Below the pieces are notes generated by a model. It saw only the letters and a program-made list of their open reading frames with translations. It did no database searches and had not been told where the DNA came from. The translations under genes were made by a program, and so were the position numbers. A DNA stretch of 35,418 nt from Prevotella sp. Lineage in GTDB: Bacteria > Bacteroidota > Bacteroidia > Bacteroidales > Bacteroidaceae. The stretch lies in assembly GCA_024680755.1 (NCBI GenBank), contig JAILBT010000057.1, forward strand, positions 1 to 35,418, written 5' to 3'. Shown here piece after piece: positions 24,654-33,692 of the stretch; within the stretch, counting starts at the first letter, position 1; every line of letters begins with the position of its first letter.

Positions 24654-24772
24654 TCAAGTTCCGCAAGTTATGAATGCTTCGCACACAAACGCCCTGAAAG
24701 GGCAACGAGCGGCCCTGGGCTAACCGCTTGTTGCCCTTTCAGGGCGTGCCACGCCGGGCTTGCGAAACTTGA
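24654..24772. repeat. Nested palindromic (cloverleaf-like) intergenic element
   Basis: An outer inverted repeat (TCAAGTTCCGCAAG, 24654-24667, against CTTGCGAAACTTGA, 24759-24772, one mismatch) surrounds an inner 24-bp inverted repeat (24689-24712 against 24724-24747, one mismatch, 11-nt loop). The inner arms themselves contain a small palindrome, GCCCTGAAAGGGC, and the right side carries GGCGTGCCACGCC. It has the look of a non-autonomous palindromic element (MITE- or REP-like) and encodes nothing. It lies in the 493-nt gap between divergent Wzz and rubrerythrin genes, which otherwise holds only their promoters. Confidence 0.8.
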
Positions 24773-24885
24773 ATTGGCCTTATTTGCAATATGGGTTGTC
24801 CCCGGATTAACAACTGAGTAGTTACCCATTGCGCTGTTTTTCGTTAAAACATGCTAAAAGAATATCTTTATTAAGATAATAATGA

Positions 24886-24893
24886 TACCTTTG
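24886..24893 (+). promoter_or_regulatory. Probable -7 box of the rubrerythrin promoter
   Basis: TACCTTTG matches the Bacteroidetes -7 consensus TAnnTTTG and lies 86 nt before the rubrerythrin ATG. The -33 element is poor: only TTTA at 24867-24870, with a 15-nt spacer. The promoter may therefore be weak or activator-dependent, which would fit an oxidative-stress gene. Confidence 0.6.
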
Positions 24894-24979
24894 CGGCAAG
24901 AAAGACCGAGTGCTTAGGACAAAGCCACGTTCCTTGAGCTGACACCCGTTTATTGTTTAACAATTAATAACACAACACT

Positions 24980-25525
24980 ATGAGCAAGCAAAACAAGTAT
25001 GCCGGAACTCAGACCGAGAAAAACCTTGAGGCCGCCTTCGCAGGAGAGTCGCAGGCGCGTAACAAATACACCTATTTCGCTTCGCAGGCAAAGAAAGAGG
25101 GCTATGAGCAGATTGCCGAGCTTTTTCTGAAGACAGCCGACAACGAGAAAGAGCACGCCAAGTTGTGGTTCAAGGAGCTGAATGGTATAGGCGACACCGC
25201 AGAAAACCTTGGTGCTGCTGCCGACGGCGAGAACTATGAGTGGACTGACATGTACGAGAGCTTTGCCAAGACCGCCGAGGAAGAAGGCTTCAAGGGCTTG
25301 GCTGCCAAGTTCCGCATGGTGGCCGCCATCGAGAAGCGCCATGAGGAACGCTATCGTGCCCTGCTGAAGAACGTCGAGACACAGGAGGTGTTCAAGAAGT
25401 CGAGCGTAAAGGTGTGGGAATGTCGCAACTGCGGACATATCGTGGTGGGCGAGAAGGCACCCGAAGCCTGCCCCGTATGCGCTCATCCAAAGTCGTTCTT
25501 CGAAATAAGCGCTGACAACTTCTGA
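24980..25525 (+). CDS. rbr: Rubrerythrin
   Basis: A 181-residue cytoplasmic peroxidase that reduces hydrogen peroxide in anaerobes using a di-iron centre and a rubredoxin-like iron site. The N-terminal four-helix ferritin-like domain shows [27 protein letters not shown] and the second half with [17 protein letters not shown], containing the Glu/His iron ligands. The C-terminal rubredoxin domain has CRNCG and CPVCAHP. Length is normal for the family. It stands alone between the polysaccharide promoter region and a strong hairpin, consistent with a single-gene transcript. It protects the cell against oxygen exposure. Confidence 0.97.
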   Translation: MSKQNKYAGTQTEKNLEAAFAGESQARNKYTYFASQAKKEGYEQIAELFLKTADNEKEHAKLWFKELNGIGDTAENLGAAADGENYEWTDMYESFAKTAEEEGFKGLAAKFRMVAAIEKRHEERYRALLKNVETQEVFKKSSVKVWECRNCGHIVVGEKAPEACPVCAHPKSFFEISADNF

Positions 25526-25579
25526 CCATACGGAACAGTCCAACGCTGCGTGGCAAAAAACTGATTTGTCAGGACATTC

Positions 25580-25639
25580 GCAGGGCCTCCACATTCGAGA
25601 AGCGGCAGACAAGCTTCTTCTGGAATGTGGAGGCCCTGC
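25580..25639. terminator. Long hairpin between converging rubrerythrin and ispF genes
   Basis: GCAGGGCCTCCACATTC (25580-25596) pairs perfectly with 25623-25639, and an inner GAAGC/GCTTC continues the stem. It is placed 54 nt after the rubrerythrin stop and 79 nt past the ispF stop on the other strand, so it probably terminates both transcripts. There is no long T tract on either side. Confidence 0.65.
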
Positions 25640-25718
25640 TTCGTGAGCGAGAAAGAAAGGCTCTGTTGTGTGATCACACGTTCAGCTCTCTGTCAGGCCC
25701 TTTGGCTGTGTGTAAGGC

Positions 25719-26198
25719 CTATTCTGCCATCTTCTCAATCAGAGCGACCGCGTATGCCGATATGCCCTCCATGCGGCCCGTGAAGCCGAGGCGCTCGGTG
25801 GTGGTGGCCTTTATGCTGACCTGGTCCGGGCGGCACCCGATGACCTCGGCCATACACTGTTGCATGGCGGGTATGTGAGGGTTCAGCTTGGGTCGCTCGG
25901 CACAGACGGTGGCATCGATGTTACCCACCTGCCATCCGCCCGCTCGCAGCAACTCGATGGTCTGTCTGAGAATAATCTTGCTGTCCATGCCCTCGGTCTG
26001 TTCCGACGTGTCGGGCCAGTGAAAGCCTATGTCGCGCATGGCGGCAGCACCGAGCAGGGCGTCGCATACGGCATGAAGCAAGACATCGGCATCGCTGTGG
26101 CCCAGCAAGCCCAGCTCGTAATCAATCCTTATACCGCCAAGCCACAGCTCGCGGCCTTCCACCAGCCGGTGGACATCGTATCCAAATCCTACACGCAT
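25719..26198 (-). CDS. ispF: 2-C-methyl-D-erythritol 2,4-cyclodiphosphate synthase
   Basis: IspF of the non-mevalonate (MEP) isoprenoid pathway; it cyclises CDP-ME 2-phosphate to MEcPP with loss of CMP. The 159-residue length is standard. Metal ligands are visible as D8 and H10 (GYDVHRL) and H42 (LLHAVCDALLGAAAMRDIG). The signatures HSDADV, CAERPKLNPHI and KATTTERLGFTGRMEGI are intact. The start ATG 26198 is 1 nt from the porV stop, so it is the last gene of the porU-porV-ispF string. Confidence 0.98.
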   Translation of the reverse strand: MRVGFGYDVHRLVEGRELWLGGIRIDYELGLLGHSDADVLLHAVCDALLGAAAMRDIGFHWPDTSEQTEGMDSKIILRQTIELLRAGGWQVGNIDATVCAERPKLNPHIPAMQQCMAEVIGCRPDQVSIKATTTERLGFTGRMEGISAYAVALIEKMAE

Positions 26199-26199
26199 A

Positions 26200-27357
26200 T
26201 CACCTAAACAAATCTTTTATTCCGTCCATGTCGAAGGCGAGCGTAAAACGCAGTGTCTGGTCCAGCGGGTTAGACTGTGCTGTGGATATGACGTAGCCCA
26301 CGTCGATTGAGAAGACGTTCATGCGGAAGCCTCCGCCAACAGTGAAATACTTGCGATTGCCCTTCGACTGCGACTCGTGGTGATAACCGCCACGAAGCGA
26401 GAACTGCTCGTTGTATGTATATTCTGCGCCCACGCTCCACTGTATCTCCTGCAGCTCTTCCTTGAAGCCACCTGGCGCGTCGCTGAAGCTCTTGAACATA
26501 CCCTTTATTGAGCCCATGTCGCTGTATTCGCGCCGCACGCGCTCTTGATATGTTCCGTTGTCCTCATCCTCGAGCTGCACGGGCACCGTCGGTACCAGCA
26601 ACTTATTGGCGTCGGCCGCAATGCTGAAGCGGTTATACTGGTCGATGGGCACCATGAGCGATGCGCCAAGTCGCATGTTGGTAGGAATGAACTGGCTCTC
26701 TTCGTCGCCATAATATGAAATCTTGGAACCAATGTTCGACACATTGAGGCCCAAGCCCAGCTGACACTCGCGCTCGCCCAGCATGATATAGTTGTTGTAG
26801 TACATGGCAATGTCGGCCGCGAAAGCCGATGCAGGCTTGGCATCTTCTGAGTGATAGTCGTAACGCAGGTCGCTGTATATCCATCGCAGAGCCACGGCAA
26901 GCGAGAACGTCTCACTCAACATGCGCGAGTATGCCACATCGACCGACATCTCGTATGGACGCACGGTCTCATCTGTATCGGCACTGGTATAGACCTCGCC
27001 GAGCGAGAAGTAGCGTAGCGAGCCTGACAGCGCGCCATATTCGCCTATGCGGTAATAGCCCGCGAGATAGACCAGGTCGATGTCGTTGACGAGCTGTCGC
27101 AGCCAAGGCGTATAGTTGGCCGCCAGTCCGGCACGACTGATGCAGAAGGGGTATTTAGCCGGGTTCCAATACTGCGAGTTGACATCGGGATCGGTGGCAA
27201 CGCCCACATCGCCCATGCCTGCGCCACGGGCGTCAGGGGCAATGGTCTGCGATATTACGGCGTGCTCTACAGGATTGAACGTGGTCAGCTTGTCATCCTG
27301 GGCTTCAGCAGCGACCGCTGTCGCCATAGCTGCTAAGAAGAGCGAAGGTCTTTTCAT
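26200..27357 (-). CDS. porV: Type IX secretion system outer-membrane protein PorV (LptO)
   Basis: PorV is an outer-membrane FadL-like barrel that shuttles T9SS cargo from the secretion pore to the PorU attachment complex. The 385-residue sequence has a signal peptide ending AEAQ and then the PorV signature ISQTIAPDARGAGMGDVGV followed by ATDPDVNSQYWNPAKYPF (about residues 32-68). The C-terminus ends in a barrel strand (LRFTLAFDMDGIKDLFR). I start at ATG 27357; the longer frame adds residues before the signal peptide. It begins 10 nt after porU, the usual order of this pair in Bacteroidetes, and ends 1 nt before ispF. Confidence 0.95.
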   Translation of the reverse strand: MKRPSLFLAAMATAVAAEAQDDKLTTFNPVEHAVISQTIAPDARGAGMGDVGVATDPDVNSQYWNPAKYPFCISRAGLAANYTPWLRQLVNDIDLVYLAGYYRIGEYGALSGSLRYFSLGEVYTSADTDETVRPYEMSVDVAYSRMLSETFSLAVALRWIYSDLRYDYHSEDAKPASAFAADIAMYYNNYIMLGERECQLGLGLNVSNIGSKISYYGDEESQFIPTNMRLGASLMVPIDQYNRFSIAADANKLLVPTVPVQLEDEDNGTYQERVRREYSDMGSIKGMFKSFSDAPGGFKEELQEIQWSVGAEYTYNEQFSLRGGYHHESQSKGNRKYFTVGGGFRMNVFSIDVGYVISTAQSNPLDQTLRFTLAFDMDGIKDLFR

Positions 27358-27367
27358 GTTTTGGTAT

Positions 27368-30300
27368 TTACTTGGCAATTATCAATTTTCTCGACTTTGA
27401 CGCATAGTCGCTGCCCCCGCTGGCCAGACGCACACGGTAAACATATATTCCGGCGGGCAAGCGCTTGCCCTGCGAGGTGCTCAGGTTCCAGCTGACGCTG
27501 TATGTGCTATTGTCGGGCACACATGTCTCGGCGTGCTGCCAAAGCTGACGGCCTGAGGTGTCGAACACGTCGATGACAAGGTTCAGCTCTGAGCCGATAC
27601 GGTCGTGCGAGATGAGAAAGGTGGTGCTGGTCGAGGCGGGATTGCGCGTCGATACTATGTCTATGCCCGTGGGATTGAGGCCAGCCTGCACGTTGAAGTC
27701 GAGCTCGATGGTGGTAGGGTTGTTCAGCACATCCCACGCACGGAACAGCAAGTGGTGCTGCCCGTCTGCAAGAGCCGGAATGGAATAGCCCACATGTCCG
27801 CTGCGGTAGTCGCCGAAATCATACTGGAAATACTCGTTCAGCGAGTAAGACGTTGCCATCTTTCCGTCGATGATGAGCTGCAGGTCGTGTCCTATGCCGC
27901 TGCCCGAGGCATTTATGCCATCTTCGTCAGTAAGTTCGGCATAGAAATACGGTGTGGTGTTGACAGCATCGCCATTGCAGAACGACGGCTTGTTCAGGTA
28001 GCAATAGACGGTGGGACCTTTGCCGGTGTTGTCGGTCGTGTCTGTTCCGTCCATTGTGAACGCCTCGCTGCGGCCATGCACCTCGACACTATGGTCGTTG
28101 TTCACGGCGTATGCCGTGATGAGCCCGGTTTCCGGGCTGTAGCTGATGTCGCGCGGCAGTGCGAACGAGATATTGAACCGCCCCTTGCGCACGCTGTCCT
28201 GTCCGATGTAGAGTGTGCTTGTCCGGTCGGTGAACACGAAGGGGTCGGAGGTCTCCTGACCGTTGTTGCAGCGTCCGGACACAACCTCTTCCACGTCTTT
28301 CATGGTCAGCGTGACAATGCCGCTGAAGTCCGGCTGGTTGTCGATATGACCGGCAATGCGCACGACAGATCCGGCCGAGAGCTTGGTTGCCGTCTCGGTA
28401 GTATGTCCGTTGATACTGTCGATGGTCAGAGGCTTGGTTGGCATGGCCAGCACCAGGGCTGGGTCGCCCAGCAGCGAATACTGCAGCTTGTTCTCGGTGA
28501 AATCGGTCTCACGGTCGTTGTCGGCTGCCTTGGTCAGCAGTCGGCATTTGGCCAGCCTTACGGCCTCGCCTATGCTGATGCGCTTGCCGTCGGCATCGTT
28601 TGCCAGCACATAGTGCATGAAATGCTTGTTCATCAAGCGGTTGTAGATGGAATAGACGGTGCGCGTCGTGCCGAAGAAAGCTACGGCACCACCATTCTTG
28701 TTTAGCATGGCCGTTTCGCCTATCGTTTCCTCCTGACCGTCGAAGGGCATCACGTCGCACGAGGCAGTGAGCCACAGCGGCAGACGCAGCGACGTGCTCT
28801 CGGCGAAATCGCCTATCAAGAGCGCTTTCTCATGCGAGATCTGATTGGCCGAGCCATGTCCGGTGTAGTTCATCACGAGGGCACCTTCCTGCATCTGCTT
28901 CTTTATTAGCCGCGTCACGTCGGGATAGGTGTTACCGGCAGCCGATGTCTGGCGCTGGAAAGCGTCCCAGTAGATTTTCTTTATGTTCATGGCCGGATGC
29001 TCGCGGCCAATCATTATGGCCACGGTGTCGGCATCGGTCATGTGAAGGTTTTCGTTACCGTCGTCGCCCATCATGCAGATGGTGTTCTGCCAGGCACCGG
29101 CATATTCGTTGGCAGCGTATGACAGTGTCTTGTCCACCATCACCTTGGCATCCTCGGCTGTGCGGGCCGGCAGGCGTCCTACGGCCACGTCGCCCTTGTC
29201 GGTATAGACCAGGTTTGCACCTTCGCCCTCATCAAGCATGGTGAAGAAGTCGTCACTGACGTAGCATTTTGTCTCAGAGAAAGAGTTTTCGCTCTCGTAG
29301 CACAGCAGGAAATCGTCTGGCGATGTTGACTGCCAGTCGGAACCAAGCATGCGGTTGTCCCATGCGCCGTCGCCCATCAGCAGCAGGTATCGTGGCATTT
29401 GCTTGCTGTCACTGCCGGCCCGCTCGTACAGCATTTTCAAGTATCGGCGATAGGCATTGGCATCTGGCGTTCCGCTACTGAACTCGTTGTACAGTTCGTC
29501 GGCAGGCACAATGTTGACCCTCAGCGAGTCGTGCTGCTCATGCCATGCCTTCAGGCGCTGTGCCTGTGCCAGCAACTTCTGTGTGGTGGGAATGATGATG
29601 ACCATATCTGCCTGCGGGTCGGCATGGTGGTCCTGATTTGTTATGCCGTAGCAATAGCGGGGCACAGGCAGCGTGGCACTGTTCAGGTCGGGGGCTGCTT
29701 TCGGATCGCGCAGTGTCAGCTGCACATAGTCAAGTCGGACATTGGCTGTGCCTGCGGTCTTTTTCAGCGTGACGACATTGTTGCCAGCCTTCAGGTTCCT
29801 GACGTTGTCCACCCACGACGACGAAGCAGCCACGCTGTAGCTGTCGGTCAGCTTACCTGTCGCGACATTGACGTAGTTGCTTGCCGGCTTCACGCTTCTG
29901 ACCAGGCTGTCGTTGACCATCAGCTGTGCCTCGAAATAGCCGTCGTAAGACAGCACGAGCGTAATCCGGCCTTCGTCGCCGTTAGCCTGTAGCGTATATT
30001 GCGTACCGTCGGCTGTCAGCAGCTGACTGTCGTATAGGTTGCGTCCGCCGTGGAACCACGAATAGTTTTCCGTTTCATGGAGCGAGTGGTAGCTGGCCGT
30101 GGTAACGCCATACATGGACAGGAATGTTTCCTCTGAGACGGTCAGCTGTTGCTCGTCGCCACTGTCTGTCAGGAAATAGCAGCCTGTGGCCGAGTATGGA
30201 TTGCGTGTGCGTGTTGTCACGCTGTTGCTGCTCCAGCTGACAGGGCCGTTGGCATAGAACAGATGCCGGCCGTTGGCTGTAACGCATTGTTCCACCTGTT

Positions 30301-30988
30301 TCAGGTCGTCGGTAGAACGCAGGTAGGCTGCAGTTATCTTCTCGGGCTGCAGTGCGCCGCCGTAGCCATAGATCTTCACCTTCGAGAGGTCGCTGAAGCC
30401 AGCCTGTTGCACCAGTTGCTGCGTCAGCTGGTGTATGCCGCTCTCGCTCACTTCTATCTTGACCCACCGCCCGGAGGCCAACACCGAGTGTGAGGCAAAC
30501 ATGTCTTCCTGCTCTTGTGCCCTTCGCGGTCCGGTGGCGTTGCGGGCTGCGCTGTGTGCAGGCTGCGAGTGCAGCTCAAGCTTGAAGCTGACCAGCTTCT
30601 GCCATCGTCCGTCGCGCATGGTGATAGGACACAGCTGGGCATAGAGCGTTGCTTTCTTGCGTTCCACACCTATGTATGTGTCGATTTGCGGCAGTGCTGC
30701 CAGCGAGTCGATACCTAACGCTTTCACTCGCGCCACGTCGGCCGGATACATGTCGATATATTCAGGGTAGCTCAGTTCGACAGTGTATATAGAGTCCTGA
30801 TAGTCTGCAGGCAGCGCGAACTCATGTTCGAACACTGGCAGGCGGTCTGCCACGCGCACCTCGCTGGTGGTAAGGTTGAAGAAGGCAGAGCGCAGATTGG
30901 CAACCGCGGCTGCCTGTACATCACGCGGCACAAGCGTCGCCACGGCTATAGCGGACAGGAGTGAGTTGGTCAAACGACGGTGTATCAT
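27368..30988 (-). CDS. porU: Type IX secretion system sortase PorU (gingipain-type C25 peptidase)
   Basis: PorU is the cell-surface sortase of the T9SS. It removes the C-terminal signal of cargo proteins and links them to A-LPS. The 1206-residue protein has a signal peptide, a long N-terminal beta-rich region, and a gingipain-like C25 peptidase domain. The catalytic His711 lies in MNYTGHGSANQISHE and Cys744 in LWLTASCDVMPFDG. The region after it contains GDPALVLAMPTKPL, also seen in family members, and the C-terminus is an Ig-like sorting-type domain with LPAGIYVYRVRLASGG. porV follows after 10 nt. An FAH-family gene lies 66 nt upstream. Intact catalytic residues suggest a working T9SS, although no cargo protein with an obvious sorting domain is present in the window. 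Confidence 0.96.
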   Translation of the reverse strand: MIHRRLTNSLLSAIAVATLVPRDVQAAAVANLRSAFFNLTTSEVRVADRLPVFEHEFALPADYQDSIYTVELSYPEYIDMYPADVARVKALGIDSLAALPQIDTYIGVERKKATLYAQLCPITMRDGRWQKLVSFKLELHSQPAHSAARNATGPRRAQEQEDMFASHSVLASGRWVKIEVSESGIHQLTQQLVQQAGFSDLSKVKIYGYGGALQPEKITAAYLRSTDDLKQVEQCVTANGRHLFYANGPVSWSSNSVTTRTRNPYSATGCYFLTDSGDEQQLTVSEETFLSMYGVTTASYHSLHETENYSWFHGGRNLYDSQLLTADGTQYTLQANGDEGRITLVLSYDGYFEAQLMVNDSLVRSVKPASNYVNVATGKLTDSYSVAASSSWVDNVRNLKAGNNVVTLKKTAGTANVRLDYVQLTLRDPKAAPDLNSATLPVPRYCYGITNQDHHADPQADMVIIIPTTQKLLAQAQRLKAWHEQHDSLRVNIVPADELYNEFSSGTPDANAYRRYLKMLYERAGSDSKQMPRYLLLMGDGAWDNRMLGSDWQSTSPDDFLLCYESENSFSETKCYVSDDFFTMLDEGEGANLVYTDKGDVAVGRLPARTAEDAKVMVDKTLSYAANEYAGAWQNTICMMGDDGNENLHMTDADTVAIMIGREHPAMNIKKIYWDAFQRQTSAAGNTYPDVTRLIKKQMQEGALVMNYTGHGSANQISHEKALLIGDFAESTSLRLPLWLTASCDVMPFDGQEETIGETAMLNKNGGAVAFFGTTRTVYSIYNRLMNKHFMHYVLANDADGKRISIGEAVRLAKCRLLTKAADNDRETDFTENKLQYSLLGDPALVLAMPTKPLTIDSINGHTTETATKLSAGSVVRIAGHIDNQPDFSGIVTLTMKDVEEVVSGRCNNGQETSDPFVFTDRTSTLYIGQDSVRKGRFNISFALPRDISYSPETGLITAYAVNNDHSVEVHGRSEAFTMDGTDTTDNTGKGPTVYCYLNKPSFCNGDAVNTTPYFYAELTDEDGINASGSGIGHDLQLIIDGKMATSYSLNEYFQYDFGDYRSGHVGYSIPALADGQHHLLFRAWDVLNNPTTIELDFNVQAGLNPTGIDIVSTRNPASTSTTFLISHDRIGSELNLVIDVFDTSGRQLWQHAETCVPDNSTYSVSWNLSTSQGKRLPAGIYVYRVRLASGGSDYASKSRKLIIAK

Positions 30989-31054
30989 GGTCTGTTCTTT
31001 GGTTGTTCCTTGTTAGTGTCTTGTTATTATCTTGCTTCAGTCGGGTTCATGCAG

Positions 31055-31666
31055 CTATTTCAGGCGGCAGTGTAGCACCGGTCGCTCTTCTATCCAGCCC
31101 TCGATGGTGTCGCCAATGACAGCCTCTGTGGGTGGCACCGGCGAACCGGTGAAGAGCAGGTCACCCTGCTTCAGGGTGAAATTTCGTGACAGACATGCTA
31201 TCATGCTGTCTATGCTGTGCCTCATGTGGGCTGTGTCGGCCTGGCAGCAGAGTTGTCCGTCCAGCTTGCAGCAGAAGCATGCTGAAACGGGCAGCACGTC
31301 TTTCTCTATCCACGTCCCCGTCACGGCGCTTCCGTCGAGGGCCTTTGCCATTGTCCACGGCAGCCCTTGTGCCTGTGCCCGTTCAAGCAGGCTGCGTGCC
31401 GTGAAGTCGAGTCCCAGGGTCATGGCGTCCCAGTATCTGTGGGCGAAGCGCTCCGGTATGGTTTTACCCAGCCTGCATATCCTGACTACGATGTGTGCCT
31501 CGACGTCGATGTGCCCCAGATGGTCGGGCACAAAGAATGGCTTGCCCCCTGCAAGCAAGGCAGAGTCGGGCTTCATAAAGAAGACCGGCTCTTCTGTATC
31601 AAATAACGCGCCGTTGGGCGCTTTATTGTGTCGGGGGTAGTTGTTGGCAATGCAGAATATCTTCAT
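31055..31666 (-). CDS. Fumarylacetoacetate hydrolase (FAH) family protein
   Basis: A 203-residue cytoplasmic protein of the FAHD-type fold, whose members hydrolyse or decarboxylate beta-keto acids such as acylpyruvates and oxaloacetate. Family landmarks are KIFCIANNY, PVFFMKPDSAL, HIVVRICRLGK, YWDAMTLGLDFTARSL (Asp87 metal ligand) and the C-terminal GDLLFTGSP. In most members the metal is bound by E-x-E plus the Asp; here the E-x-E position reads E56-A-H58, so the second Glu appears replaced by His. The start lies 22 nt after the uridine kinase stop; porU starts 66 nt downstream. Substrate unknown. Confidence 0.9.
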   Translation of the reverse strand: MKIFCIANNYPRHNKAPNGALFDTEEPVFFMKPDSALLAGGKPFFVPDHLGHIDVEAHIVVRICRLGKTIPERFAHRYWDAMTLGLDFTARSLLERAQAQGLPWTMAKALDGSAVTGTWIEKDVLPVSACFCCKLDGQLCCQADTAHMRHSIDSMIACLSRNFTLKQGDLLFTGSPVPPTEAVIGDTIEGWIEERPVLHCRLK

Positions 31667-31688
31667 CGTCTGAGATTGACATCGCAGT

Positions 31689-32303
31689 TCAGATACCGGT
31701 CACAATGCCTCGAATGTATGTCTGCAGTATGTGTATGCCCGTCGTGTTGTTGCCGCCGAAGGGTATGATAAGGTCGGCAAACTTCTTTGTGGGCTCGATG
31801 AACTGCTCGTGCATGGGTTTCAGGACGTTCTGATAGCGTTCGATGACCATCTTGACCGTGCGCCCCCGTTCCACCACGTCGCGTCTTATGTTTCTTATAA
31901 GTCGTTCGTCGGCATCGGTATCCACAAATATCTTCAGGTCCATCATGTCACGCAGTCGCTTGTTGATGAGCGACATGATGCCTTCGATGATAATGACAGG
32001 CTTCGGATCGACGTGAATGGTCTCTTTCTGCCTGTTGCTTTCAATGTAGCTGTATGTGGGTTGTTCCACGGCGTACCCGTCGCGCAACTGTCTGACATGT
32101 TCTATCAGCAGTTTCCAGTCGAAGGCGTCAGGGTGGTCGAAGTTGATGGCGCGGCGTTCTTCGGGTGTCATGGTCGTGGTGTCGTTATAGTAGCTGTCGA
32201 GCGGAACCACCGCAACCATGTGAGGCGGCAACGACTGAATAATGTTTCTCACAACGGTGGTCTTGCCCGAACCGGTGCCACCGGCTATTCCTATAATGGT
32301 CAT
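31689..32303 (-). CDS. udk: Uridine kinase
   Basis: Uridine/cytidine kinase of the pyrimidine salvage pathway, making UMP and CMP from nucleosides. The 204-residue product starts MTIIGIAGGTGSGKTT, with the Walker A P-loop GGTGSGKT. Then come VVPLDSYYND, INFDHPDAFDWKLL, PVIIIEGIMSLINKRLRDMMD and the lid region RRDVVERGRTVKMVIERYQ, all typical. I start at ATG 32303; an extension upstream encoded by the hairpin-containing leader is not family-like. It lies 125 nt after the endonuclease-family gene and 22 nt before the FAH gene. Confidence 0.97.
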   Translation of the reverse strand: MTIIGIAGGTGSGKTTVVRNIIQSLPPHMVAVVPLDSYYNDTTTMTPEERRAINFDHPDAFDWKLLIEHVRQLRDGYAVEQPTYSYIESNRQKETIHVDPKPVIIIEGIMSLINKRLRDMMDLKIFVDTDADERLIRNIRRDVVERGRTVKMVIERYQNVLKPMHEQFIEPTKKFADLIIPFGGNNTTGIHILQTYIRGIVTGI

Positions 32304-32336
32304 TAGTTTGGAGATGTGTTTTTTTCGGATTATGCT

Positions 32337-32359
32337 GCCCGTCGGCTGAACCGACGGGC
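32337..32359. terminator. 9-bp perfect hairpin between the endonuclease-family gene and udk
   Basis: GCCCGTCGG (32337-32345) pairs with CCGACGGGC (32351-32359) around a five-base loop. It lies 69 nt past the endonuclease-family stop and 34 nt before the udk ATG. In the minus direction it is followed by an A-rich rather than T-rich stretch, so it may be a weak terminator or a leader structure for udk. Confidence 0.45.
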
Positions 32360-32428
32360 TGTGTGACACTGTTGGTTATTTTTGGGGGCCTTGACAGCGG
32401 TTTTATCTGTCGGCAGAAGTCTCGGGCG

Positions 32429-33505
32429 TCATTTCCACTTGCCGAGATAGACCACGGTGGGCAGGTGGTCAGAATAGCCGTCAAGCCATACTCCGCCTGC
32501 ATGTGTACGCAGAGTGTTGCCTTTATATTTTCCTTCTTTCTGGAACAGATAATCGCGTTTGAAAATCTGGTGCTTGACATGCTTCAGCGTACTGTAGTCT
32601 TTCCGTCCGTGCTGGTTGAGGAGCGAGTGCGACAGTATTATCTGGTCGAACAGGTTCCACTTGCCGTCGTACATCAGTGTCCCTGTGCCGCTTTTGAGCA
32701 CGTTCCACCAGGGATTCCAGAGCCCGCCCTTGTCCACCTTGTTGATGTCTTTCATTGCGCCCAGCCTGACGGCCATCGAGCGGTCCATGGGGTCGTCGTT
32801 CATGTCGCCCATTATGATGACCTTTACGTCAGGGTCTTCTTTTATAAGCGAGTCTTTCAGCGCACGCAGCTGCGTTCCGCCCAGCTCGCGATAGTATGAG
32901 CCAGAGAAGCGCGATGGCAGGTGATTGACGACAATGGTGACATGTTCGCCCGCCAGGGTGCCGCTCACCGTCAGGAAGCCTCGCGTGTAGAAGGCCGAGT
33001 CTTTCTTCAGCTCGGGCACGTATGGCACGAGCTTGACATTTCTGACCTTGAAGAAAGAGGGATTGTAGAGCAGGCCGCAGTCCACGCCACGTCGGTCAGG
33101 ACCTTCTACATGAGCAAACTTGAAGCCGCGCGCTTTCAGCACGGGTTGATTGCACAGGTCCTGCAGACAGCGGGCGTTCTCCACCTCGCTGACGCCTATT
33201 GCGGCGCAGCCCACCTTTGGCAGGACATCGGTGCCCATCTCTGCCAACACTCGTGCCATGTTGTGCAGCTTGTGGCTGTATTTCATGCCCGTCCACTTGT
33301 TCTTACCCTGTGGCAGATATTCGTAGTCGTTCTTGCCGGCATCGTGGCATGTGTCGAAGAGGTTCTCCAGGTTATAGAAGCCAATTGCATAGACGGCCAG
33401 CTTGCGTTCGCCCTGCGCACCGGCTGTGTTGCACCAGCCGAGTCCGACGAGCAGCAGTGCAAGCATGACTCGCACGGATGATGTATGGTCAAGATGTCGT
33501 TTCAT
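32429..33505 (-). CDS. Secreted endonuclease/exonuclease/phosphatase (EEP) family protein
   Basis: A 358-residue protein of the EEP fold (DNase I/sphingomyelinase-like), with a signal peptide ending TAGAQ. Key motifs are YAIGFYNLENLFD (Asn), IGVSEVEN (catalytic Glu), DCGLLYN, VNHLPSR, IIMGDMNDDP (Asp/Asn) and the C-terminal YSDHLPTVV (catalytic Asp-His). All catalytic residues are present. The substrate (nucleic acid, phosphoester or lipid headgroup) cannot be told from sequence. I start at ATG 33505, which begins the signal peptide; the longer frame to 33604 lacks it. It is preceded by a 187-nt AT-rich gap in which no consensus promoter was found. Confidence 0.9.
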   Translation of the reverse strand: MKRHLDHTSSVRVMLALLLVGLGWCNTAGAQGERKLAVYAIGFYNLENLFDTCHDAGKNDYEYLPQGKNKWTGMKYSHKLHNMARVLAEMGTDVLPKVGCAAIGVSEVENARCLQDLCNQPVLKARGFKFAHVEGPDRRGVDCGLLYNPSFFKVRNVKLVPYVPELKKDSAFYTRGFLTVSGTLAGEHVTIVVNHLPSRFSGSYYRELGGTQLRALKDSLIKEDPDVKVIIMGDMNDDPMDRSMAVRLGAMKDINKVDKGGLWNPWWNVLKSGTGTLMYDGKWNLFDQIILSHSLLNQHGRKDYSTLKHVKHQIFKRDYLFQKEGKYKGNTLRTHAGGVWLDGYSDHLPTVVYLGKWK

Positions 33506-33692
33506 GTGTAGAGTAGTGATTGATAAGGAACAGGCACTGTATAAAGTTTGCAATTGCATTTTTACTGTAAAAACAGACAGCCATGTCGCGTAATGCCAAA
33601 ACATTATGTCTGATTCGTGACTTACTTTTTAATACGTTGTTTTCAAAAAGATTGTAAACTTAATACAGCACCTGTTCCTGATAATAATATAC

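Noticed and set aside
24525..24772. Invertible promoter controlling the polysaccharide operon
   Set aside because: Many Bacteroides capsule promoters are flanked by short inverted repeats cut by a Tsr/Mpi recombinase, but here the nested palindrome lies to one side of the promoter and does not flank it, and no recombinase gene is in the window.
25580..25639. Mobile element or small RNA gene
   Set aside because: A perfect hairpin placed between the ends of two converging genes is better explained as a shared terminator.
27605..28705. 366-codon plus-strand open frame
   Set aside because: It lies wholly antisense to porU, which has intact catalytic residues and family motifs.
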